This document shows positions 1-8,305 of a stretch of DNA of 64,000 bases, in pieces. Source of the stretch: an uncultured bacterium (lineage in GTDB: Bacteria; Margulisbacteria; Marinamargulisbacteria; SXXA01); assembly GCA_903864835.1 (NCBI GenBank), contig CAIPHK010000040.1, positions 101,505 to 165,504 on the forward strand, in the 5' to 3' direction. The notes under the pieces are model-generated. The model ran no database searches and was not told the DNA's origin. It saw only the letters and a list, made by a program, of their open reading frames with translations. The translations under genes and the position numbers were made by a program. The number at the start of each line of letters is the position of its first letter. The first letter of the stretch is position 1.

Positions 1-309
1 GTAATATCGATTGTAATTGGGCTTCAAACGGTAGGCGTCGTCTTAATGAGTGCCATGCTGATTGCGCCCGCCGCCGCCGCCCGGCAATGGACCAACTCCC
101 TCGCTACAATGGTCATATTATCCGCTTTTTTTGGCGCGATATCTGGCATTACAGGATCGATTCTCAGTAGCTTAGTGGCGCGGCTCCCTACGGGGCCAAT
201 TATTGTGTTAATCATGAGTTGTTTTGTGTTGATCTCGATATTAGTTGCACCTCAACGTGGCATTTTATGGGAATTACGATTCTTTAGATCTCGGAGGGGT
301 TCCAAATGA
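1..309 (+). CDS. Metal ABC transporter permease (ABC-3 family), C-terminal part only
   Basis: The reading frame is open from the first base of the window, so the start lies outside; only about 102 residues remain. The visible part has two hydrophobic segments, and MSAMLIAPAAAARQW matches the conserved region of ABC-3 (ZnuB/MntB/TroC type) inner-membrane permeases that import Zn, Mn or Fe. Its stop overlaps the start of the next permease (ATGA), as in operons encoding paired permeases such as TroCD. The metal cannot be told from this fragment. The ATPase and binding protein presumably lie upstream of the window. Confidence 0.8.
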   Translation, partial: VISIVIGLQTVGVVLMSAMLIAPAAAARQWTNSLATMVILSAFFGAISGITGSILSSLVARLPTGPIIVLIMSCFVLISILVAPQRGILWELRFFRSRRGSK

Positions 310-1442
310 TGTCTGCACAATTCGAAATCATGGTGATTGCGGCCATCGTAGCCGCTGCCTGTGCCCTACCGGGTGTATTTTTGGTGTTACGTGGCATGGC
401 GTTGATGAGTGATGCCATTAGTCATGCCGTGCTCCTGGGAGTCGTCGTTAGTTTTTTTTGGATCCAGGATCTGCATTCTCCTCTGTTAATGGTGGGCGCG
501 TCATTGGCGGGAATTTTAACCATCGCGCTGACGGAATTACTGGTTCAAAGTAAACGTCTCAAACAAGATGCCGCGATCGGTTTGGTATTTCCCGTATTTT
601 TCTCTCTCGGCGTGATTCTCATCAGCCGATACGCGGGCAATATCCATTTGGACACCGACGCGGTCCTTTTAGGGGAATTGGCCTTTGCTCCGTTTCATCG
701 TCTGACTGCGTTTGGGTTTGATATTGGCCCGTATGCGATGTGGACCATGGGCATCGTCTTGCTCATTAACAGTCTTTTTGTCAGCATTTTTTATAAGGAA
801 CTCAAACTGGTCACGTTTGATTCCTCTCTCGCCAGTGCATTGGGATTTTATCCGGTAGTGCTGCACTATCTCCTCATGACATTAACCAGCATCACCGCCG
901 TTGGGGCATTTGATGCCGTCGGGTCGATCTTAGTCGTCGCCTTGATGATTACGCCGGCGGCCTGCGCATATTTGTTAACCGAGCGACTTTCCACCATGAT
1001 TGGACTGAGCGTCGGAATTGGCATTTTTTCAGCGGTATCTGGCTTTGGATTGGCCACCGCATTGGATGCCTCTATTGCGGGATCAATGGCGACGATGTGC
1101 GGCGTCTTATTTACACTGATCCTAATTTTTTCGCCGGGACGCGGACTATTAATGAAACTATTAAAAGCACGCTCCCAACGGCTACTGTTTGCCTCTCGCT
1201 TGTTATGTGTCCAGCTCTTTTCCCATGAGAACCAACCCGATTCCGATGAAGAAGCCACAATCGACAATATGATTATCCATATGGGCTGGAAAGCCACCTT
1301 CGCAAAACGCGTCTCCCAACTGGCGGTACAGAAAGAATTGATTTTTCGGCAAGGTCGATTGATGCACTTAACCCCGTTGGGCCGAGAAACCGCAAAAGTC
1401 ATCATGCTCAATTGCAAAATGCCCGACACATCGAGTCTGTAG
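306..1442 (+). CDS. Metal ABC transporter permease with C-terminal winged-helix extension
   Basis: 378 residues, about 100 more than an ordinary ABC-3 permease. Residues 1-275 hold the hydrophobic segments and the family signature near residue 215 (LVVALMITPAACAYLL). Residues 290-370 are soluble and resemble the winged-helix/DtxR-like tail found on some TroD/MntD-type permeases (ATIDNMIIHMGW, then LMHLTPLGRETAKVIM). Start at 306 is coupled by ATGA to the upstream permease. The likely job is import of Zn/Mn/Fe through the inner membrane; the tail may regulate transport or the operon (inference). Confidence 0.85.
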   Translation: MMSAQFEIMVIAAIVAAACALPGVFLVLRGMALMSDAISHAVLLGVVVSFFWIQDLHSPLLMVGASLAGILTIALTELLVQSKRLKQDAAIGLVFPVFFSLGVILISRYAGNIHLDTDAVLLGELAFAPFHRLTAFGFDIGPYAMWTMGIVLLINSLFVSIFYKELKLVTFDSSLASALGFYPVVLHYLLMTLTSITAVGAFDAVGSILVVALMITPAACAYLLTERLSTMIGLSVGIGIFSAVSGFGLATALDASIAGSMATMCGVLFTLILIFSPGRGLLMKLLKARSQRLLFASRLLCVQLFSHENQPDSDEEATIDNMIIHMGWKATFAKRVSQLAVQKELIFRQGRLMHLTPLGRETAKVIMLNCKMPDTSSL

Positions 1443-1450
1443 AGACGCCC

Positions 1451-2638
1451 GTGAGCGCTGGTACATTCCTCACCCGAACCCCAAAATGGGCCTTAATTAG
1501 TGCCTTGTGCGGCGTATTTGCAGGCGTCTCTACGACGCTCTTCTTAACCAGCCTTCAATGGATCACCCGCTATCAAACCGCCCACCTAGGGATCATCGGG
1601 CTCCTCCCTTTTGCCGGGCTATTGATTGGCATCCTCTTCCATCATTTTGGAAAAGACGTGGCTGGCGGGACCCATTTAATACTCGATGAAATCAATGATT
1701 CAAAAAAAACACTCCCAATCCATATGGCCCCCTTTGTCTTTATTGGGACACTTGTCACTCACCTTTTCGGGGGGTCTGCAGGCAGAGAGGGCACTGCCGT
1801 TCAAATAGGGGCGTCGTTATCCGACCAATTATCTCGAATTTTTAATATCACGCCCGAAGACCGCAAAATCCTCCTGGTTGCCGGCATGGGAGCTGGATTT
1901 GGGGCGGCCATTGGCGTGAACTTTGCTGGTGCCATCTTTGGGATGGAAGTAATCCACCGCGGACGATTTCGGATATTTGCGATGGTGGAATGCCTGATTG
2001 CGTCGTTCACAGCCACCTATGTCACGCGCCTCCTTGGGGCACCACATACGCATTACCCGCAACTCCATTGGCAAGGCCTCCATCTCAAGCCACTACTTAT
2101 CGTTGCTGGAGCCGGAGTGTTATTTGGCCTGACCGCCCGGCTATTTATTTCCCTTACCCACGGCGTCGAGCATACGCTCAATCGATATATACCCTATCCC
2201 CCATTTCGCCCATTCCTTGGCGGAGCGATTCTTGCCGGTGCATTTTATATAGAACGATCCTATCGATATGTCGGATTGGGATTGCCGGTCATCATGCAGG
2301 CATTCCATCTCCCGGTCTCGTTTCTTGACCCACTCTACAAACTCGGATTTACCGCACTTACGATTGGGTCTGGATTTAAAGGCGGCGAGTTTATTCCCCT
2401 GATATTTATGGGGACCACACTGGGAAGTGCGTTAAGCCTCTTTTGGCCGATGTCCCGTCAATTATTGGCCAGCGTGGGGTTTGCGGCCATATTTGCAGCG
2501 GCATCCAACACCCCGTTGGCATGCACCGTTATGGCCATAGAGCTATTTGGATTTGGGGTGGGCCCTTACGCAGTAATCGCCTGCTTTGTCGGATATTACG
2601 TATCGGGCCACACTAGTATTTATAAGGGACAACGATGA
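1451..2638 (+). CDS. CLC-family anion/proton antiporter, probably fluoride type (CLC-F)
   Basis: About 395 residues with many membrane segments. The gating-glutamate motif reads GREGT rather than the GREGP of chloride CLCs, the first selectivity motif reads GGTHLI rather than GSGIP, and the third region is FKGGEFIPL. As I recall the families, GREGT and a replaced GSGIP serine mark CLC-F fluoride/proton antiporters. The start is uncertain: GTG 1451 sits just after the preceding stop (1442), while an in-frame TTG at 1412 would overlap it. The gene follows the metal permeases, possibly in the same transcript. No fluoride riboswitch was recognised upstream. Confidence 0.75.
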   Translation: MSAGTFLTRTPKWALISALCGVFAGVSTTLFLTSLQWITRYQTAHLGIIGLLPFAGLLIGILFHHFGKDVAGGTHLILDEINDSKKTLPIHMAPFVFIGTLVTHLFGGSAGREGTAVQIGASLSDQLSRIFNITPEDRKILLVAGMGAGFGAAIGVNFAGAIFGMEVIHRGRFRIFAMVECLIASFTATYVTRLLGAPHTHYPQLHWQGLHLKPLLIVAGAGVLFGLTARLFISLTHGVEHTLNRYIPYPPFRPFLGGAILAGAFYIERSYRYVGLGLPVIMQAFHLPVSFLDPLYKLGFTALTIGSGFKGGEFIPLIFMGTTLGSALSLFWPMSRQLLASVGFAAIFAAASNTPLACTVMAIELFGFGVGPYAVIACFVGYYVSGHTSIYKGQR

Positions 2639-2650
2639 TCAAAAAAAAAC

Positions 2651-2685
2651 TCAAGCGACATAAAGCCGGATTTTCGTTAGTGAGC
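2651..2685 (+). repeat. Left copy of a 35-bp direct repeat flanking katG
   Basis: Aligned without gaps, this stretch matches 4991-5025 at 29 of 35 positions; the 24-base core (acataaagc, one variable base, ggattttcgttagt) has one mismatch. The two copies bracket katG in the same orientation, about 2.34 kb apart. Confidence 0.8.
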
Positions 2686-2701
2686 TCCCGACTAGCGGTA
2701 C

Positions 2702-4897
<2,196 letters not shown>

Positions 4898-4941
4898 TTA
4901 CAAAAAAGATGTAAAAGATCCACGGTATAAATGGGGTAAAT

Positions 4942-4951
4942 GGGGGGGGGG
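4942..4951. repeat. 10-base G:C homopolymer upstream of katG
   Basis: An uninterrupted run of ten G on the plus strand (C on the katG coding strand) lies about 95 bases upstream of the katG start, in the presumed promoter region. Such tracts can change length by slippage. No clear -35/-10 pair was recognised around it, so a regulatory role is only a possibility. Confidence 0.6.
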
Positions 4952-4974
4952 TTCGAAATTCTTACTCTCACGAA

Positions 4975-5000
4975 TGTTACTTAAATCAACTTAAGTAACA
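4975..5000. repeat. Perfect 10-bp inverted repeat next to the right katG-flanking repeat
   Basis: Arms tgttacttaa (4975-4984) and ttaagtaaca (4991-5000) are exact reverse complements around a six-base loop. The right arm overlaps the first part of the 35-bp direct repeat; the left copy of the repeat near 2651 lacks this dyad. Confidence 0.75.
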
Positions 5001-5025
5001 TAAAGCGGGATTTTCGTTAGTTAAC
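4991..5025 (+). repeat. Right copy of the 35-bp direct repeat flanking katG
   Basis: Partner of 2651-2685 (29/35 identical, same orientation). It ends about 15-20 bases before recognisable Fic-derived sequence begins, so the boundary of the katG unit and the truncated edge of the Fic gene nearly coincide. Confidence 0.8.
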
Positions 5026-5040
5026 CATTAGGGAGATCCT

Positions 5041-5814
5041 AAGCCATTACCACCAAATACCTCCGATTGATATGGAAGCACTGTATTCGTTATCAGATCG
5101 CGCCAACGTGGCATTGGGACGCCTCGATGGAATGAGCTCCATTTTGCCGGACACATCACTATTCCTGTACATGTATATCCGAAAAGAAGCCGTATTATCG
5201 TCCTAAATAGAAGGAACACAGTCGTCATTATCTGACTTATTATCTTCTGAAACCTCAGACGCCCCCCCCCGAAAAACTCATGGAAACCATGGGCGATCTC
5301 GAACTATTTTTGAATGATGAATCAGTAACGTTACCCATATTAATCAAAGCCGCATTGGCCAATGTCCAATTTGAAACCATTCCCCTTCTATATCTGAGCT
5401 TATATTTCAAAACCCACAGACAACCCTACTACGACCATCTGCAATCCGTGCGAGAAACCGGAAACTGGGAGGCGTGGATTACGTTTTTTTTGGAAGGCGT
5501 TATTAAAACCGCAGGACAGGCGGTTGATACCGCACGAACCGTTTTAAATCAGTTCGCCGTTGACCAACGCACCATCGCAACTTCAGGGCGTTCCACGGGC
5601 GCAATCGTCACGGTGTTTTCATATTTACAAGGGCACCACAACCAGCATCAAGTCATCAACAGGACTATCGTTGCCCACTATCTTAAGAGCGCTTACGACC
5701 TTATCCGATCTAAAAATGGTTCACGAAATCACAGGAAAGGGCCGCCATAAGATATTTGTGTATCAAGACTATCTGGATATTTTAAATCAGGGGACAGAAC
5801 CGTTGGGGAAGTAG
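5041..5814 (+). pseudogene. Fic-domain protein remnant, multiply disrupted and lacking the Fic motif
   Basis: Translated piecewise this reads like a Fic/DOC protein: ALGRLDGMSSILPD, FLYMYIRKEAVLSS, IEGTQSSLSDLL, LKAALANVQFETI-like, LLYLSLYFKTHRQPYYD, GNWEAWITFFLEGVI, then the C-terminal winged helix (LSLPTILRALTTLSDL, DYLDILNQGTEPL). Lesions: a frame change near 5059; TAA at 5204-5206 where the family has Gln (SSQIEG); a one-base excess in a nine-C run at 5262-5270; loss of the segment that should hold HPFxDGNGRxGR, since FETI runs straight into PLLYL; and a frame change near 5630. The N-terminus is missing, and its edge abuts the katG-flanking repeat. It cannot perform AMP transfer. Confidence 0.85.
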
Positions 5815-6073
5815 AATGCCTGTCAATTTTGGATTTTTGCCCATATCATCCGCTATATTTGAATAATTCATGAATTAAATCATTTGGGGTCAAACGCATT
5901 GGGTTATTTGTCTACTTCTTCCTAGAGGATGTATTTCAAGTCAAAGTTGACCTTGTGACCACCGCCGCGATCGTTCAAAATGCCACAGATGTGACATTTA
6001 TCGGTCGGTGCGGTGTGGCCACGCCACATAAACCGGACGAAAATGGTGCAGATGGGGTATTTTGAACGATCGC
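5815..6073. other. 259-base gap with a long-range inverted repeat and a possible 35-codon ORF
   Basis: No certain gene. It contains a perfect 15-bp inverted repeat, gcgatcgttcaaaat at 5967-5981 and its reverse complement at 6059-6073, 77 bases apart; the right arm touches the glsA stop codon. On the minus strand an ORF at 5922-6029 would encode 35 residues with a CHICG motif, but it has no visible ribosome site or recognised relatives, so it is not called a gene. Confidence 0.5.
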
Positions 6074-6985
6074 CTAGAAAATGGACATACCGGTTTTGGT
6101 GGTAAACAACGACAACACCTGGGTTCCTAGCAATGAATTCCCGACGTCATTCAACCCCGGCGACCACACACATACCGCAAATTGATCGGGCATTACGGCC
6201 AAAATTCCACCGCCCACCCCACTTTTTGCAGGCAACCCCACTTGATAGGCAAAATCGCCCACGGCATCGTACGTCCCGCAGGTCAGCATCAATGAATTAA
6301 TATACTTGGTTTCACGTGCATTTAAGATTGGGACACTCCAATACGGTGACTTCCCATGATTCACGAGAAACAACCCCGCTTTCGCCAGTTGCACACAGGA
6401 CATTTCAATTGAGCAATGGTGAAAATAGGCATCCAATACCACCTCAACATCCCCTTTAATATTTCCAAAACTCTTTAAAAAATAGGCCATCGCCTTGTTT
6501 CTAAATCCGACCGATTCTTCAGACGCCGCTACCGTAAAATTAAACGAAATATCAGATTGCCCCGATATCCGTCGCACAAAATTAAGCACTACTTCTTTAG
6601 CGTTTCCGTGCTTCGACAATATCAAATCGGTCACCACCAGCGCCCCAGCATTGATAAATGGATTTCGTGGAATTCCATTTTCATATTCCAACTGGACCAA
6701 CGAATTGAACGCGTTACCGGAGGGCTCTCGACCGGTGCGTTGCCATAAAGCCGGCTCACCCATCACCATCGTCAACGTAAACAATTTCGAAATACTTTGG
6801 ATCGAAAACGGCTCATCGGCCCGGCCCACCTGGAACAATCGCCCATCCGCTGTGATCACCGCCATCCCGAATTTTTGGGGCTCTATCTTTGCCAGTTCTG
6901 GGATATATGTGGCCACATGCCCTTCACCGAATCGCGGTGAGAGCTCGGTATAAATCTCGTCTAAAATTGATTGATAGTCGTCCAT
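6074..6985 (-). CDS. glsA: Glutaminase A
   Basis: Hydrolyses L-glutamine to glutamate and ammonia in the cytoplasm. 303 residues, close to the usual 305-310, and colinear with the serine-dependent beta-lactamase-fold glutaminases. Visible: the nucleophile motif QSISKLFTL (Ser-x-x-Lys) near residue 85, NPFINAGALVV, and a C-terminal GVGGGILAVMP loop. It lies 8 bases downstream of gloA on the same strand, so the two are probably co-transcribed; no strong ribosome site precedes its ATG, consistent with coupling. No odd features. Confidence 0.95.
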   Translation of the reverse strand: MDDYQSILDEIYTELSPRFGEGHVATYIPELAKIEPQKFGMAVITADGRLFQVGRADEPFSIQSISKLFTLTMVMGEPALWQRTGREPSGNAFNSLVQLEYENGIPRNPFINAGALVVTDLILSKHGNAKEVVLNFVRRISGQSDISFNFTVAASEESVGFRNKAMAYFLKSFGNIKGDVEVVLDAYFHHCSIEMSCVQLAKAGLFLVNHGKSPYWSVPILNARETKYINSLMLTCGTYDAVGDFAYQVGLPAKSGVGGGILAVMPDQFAVCVWSPGLNDVGNSLLGTQVLSLFTTKTGMSIF

Positions 6986-6993
6986 TTGATTAG

Positions 6994-7377
6994 TTACGCC
7001 TTCTGCAACAATTCAATCTTGTACCCATTAGGGTCCTCAACAAATGCCAACACCGTCGTCCCAAATTTCATCGGCCCCGGCTCACGAACGACGTTGCCAC
7101 CGGCCTGACGAATAGTGTCACAGATAGCGTAAACATCTTCCACTCCGATGGCAATGTGCCCATAGGCTGTTCCAATATCATACGACTCCACGCCCCAGTT
7201 AAAGGTGAATTCCAAAACGGTTTCTTGGCTTTCATCCCCGTACCCCATAAAGACTAGGGTAAACTTCCCTTCCGGGAAATCCTTCCGACGAAGTTCCTTC
7301 ATCTTAAAATGAGTTTCATAAAACGAAATGGTTTCTTCCAAATTTTGGACCCTCAACATCACGTGCAATAGTCTCAT
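6994..7377 (-). CDS. gloA: Lactoylglutathione lyase (glyoxalase I)
   Basis: Converts the methylglyoxal-thiol hemithioacetal to S-lactoyl-thiol for detoxification. 127 residues from the ATG at 7377. This start is chosen because AAGGAG directly touches an in-frame ATG at 7386 but lies nine bases before 7377, and the family begins MRLLHTMLRV. Visible features of the metal-binding vicinal-oxygen-chelate fold are LLHVMLRVQNLE at the N-terminus (metal His), LEFTFNWG (metal Glu), IAIGVEDVY and VEDPNGYKIELLQ with the C-terminal metal Glu. First gene of a likely gloA-glsA pair. Confidence 0.95.
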   Translation of the reverse strand: MRLLHVMLRVQNLEETISFYETHFKMKELRRKDFPEGKFTLVFMGYGDESQETVLEFTFNWGVESYDIGTAYGHIAIGVEDVYAICDTIRQAGGNVVREPGPMKFGTTVLAFVEDPNGYKIELLQKA

Positions 7378-7473
7378 GGTAACCATCTCCTTAGTCGGCT
7401 TTAGTCTCTAAAAAACACACATTTTCTAGTATGATAGACGGATCAGTTTACCTTGTCCGAGAAAGAGAATCAC

Positions 7474-7842
7474 ATGCCTCATATCATCGTCACAACCCCG
7501 CCGAATTACACCCCTCCCCGACCTTGGCGAGACATCTTGATTTCGCTCAGTCGAACGCTGGCCGGACTCAATCCCACCTTTCAGCTCAGTGACTGCAAAG
7601 CACGTACGGTGTCCGCCGTGGAAAGTGTCGTCGGTGACGGAAGCCCAACACGCGACCATCTATTGATCGCAATTGAGGTCTGGGTGATGCCAGGTCGTCC
7701 CGACGATTTACTTCGACAAGTAGGTCCCGCACTTCGGGATCAGATGGCGACTTTACTTACTCCCACGCCCCCCCCTATCGAAGTGACCGTGGATGTCCAG
7801 GAATTATCTGGTCCCCGGTATTCGAAGGTTCTTTTACAGTAG
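7474..7842 (+). CDS. Tautomerase-superfamily protein (5-carboxymethyl-2-hydroxymuconate isomerase-like)
   Basis: 122 residues from the ATG at 7474, preceded by GAAAGAG. After removal of Met it would begin PHIIV, with the N-terminal proline that acts as catalytic base in the tautomerase/CHMI family. Length and the C-terminal VTVDVQELSGPRYSK region fit CHMI better than the ~60-residue 4-oxalocrotonate type. No aromatic degradation genes are nearby, so the true substrate is unknown. The 3' end overlaps the convergent rhodanese gene by 9 bases, within a shared hairpin. Confidence 0.7.
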   Translation: MPHIIVTTPPNYTPPRPWRDILISLSRTLAGLNPTFQLSDCKARTVSAVESVVGDGSPTRDHLLIAIEVWVMPGRPDDLLRQVGPALRDQMATLLTPTPPPIEVTVDVQELSGPRYSKVLLQ

Positions 7843-7849
7843 AACCTTC
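7824..7849. terminator. Hairpin shared by the 3' ends of two convergent genes
   Basis: Perfect 9-bp stem gaaggttct / agaaccttc with an 8-base loop. It spans both stop codons of the convergent tautomerase-like and rhodanese genes, so it would serve as a bidirectional terminator lying inside coding sequence. T-runs are weak on both sides. Confidence 0.6.
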
Positions 7850-8109
7850 CAAGATCCAATATTGGTAACATCCGCCACGCCTTGTGCCACCAACCATTTT
7901 TTGGCCGCTTCACTACGACCGCCCGATTTACAAAATACGTACACCGGTGCCGTCATCGCTCGAATTTTATCCAAATGTTGGGGCAATTCATCAAGAGGAA
8001 TATTAATGGCATTCGGCGCCGCACTTTCCGCCACTTCTTCTGGAGTCCGAACATCGATCCGAGTTCCGTTTCCCTTTCGGGCATCTTCTATTGCAGTTTC
8101 TATTGTCAT
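7834..8109 (-). CDS. Rhodanese-like domain protein
   Basis: 91 residues, a single-domain rhodanese. Visible: RIDVRTPEEV near the N-terminus, NAINIPLDEL, and the active-site loop CKSGGRS with the sulphur-carrying cysteine near residue 60, followed by AAKKWLVAQG. Proteins of this size carry or transfer sulfane sulphur (GlpE/PspE type); the partner is not evident here. The start ATG at 8109 follows a plausible but weak GAGATAA-type ribosome site. The gene is isolated, with valS diverging on the other side. Confidence 0.9.
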   Translation of the reverse strand: MTIETAIEDARKGNGTRIDVRTPEEVAESAAPNAINIPLDELPQHLDKIRAMTAPVYVFCKSGGRSEAAKKWLVAQGVADVTNIGSWKVLL

Positions 8110-8180
8110 GAACCAATTATCTCCAGCCCGCTAAACCATGTCCAGTTAAACTATTTGAATGATTTGTGTATTGGTTTTGC

Positions 8181-8250
8181 CCCCTCTATACGAATTTTCG
8201 TAGAGAGTGGGGCCCCTCCTCAACCCCGGACGGGGGCGAGGAGGTGGGGG
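8181..8250 (+). other. GC-rich hairpins in the valS leader
   Basis: Between the rhodanese and valS starts (196 bases) there is an imperfect hairpin ctctatacgaa/ttcgtagagag, then a strong one in which cctcctc (8215-8221) pairs with gaggagg (8238-8244) and inner cccc pairs with gggg. No T-box consensus (AGGGTGGnACC) was found, so a T-box is not claimed; it could be an attenuator or a terminator-like element. Confidence 0.45.
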
Positions 8251-8305
8251 TGAGTGATTGCACCAATGTTGCCAAATACCCAATGTATATTTAGATTGAG
8301 TTCCT

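Noticed and set aside
5922..6029. 35-codon minus-strand ORF with CHICG
   Set aside because: No ribosome site or known relatives; reported only as a possibility within the gap.
8110..8305. T-box riboswitch for valS
   Set aside because: Hairpins are present but the T-box AGGGTGGnACC core was not found.
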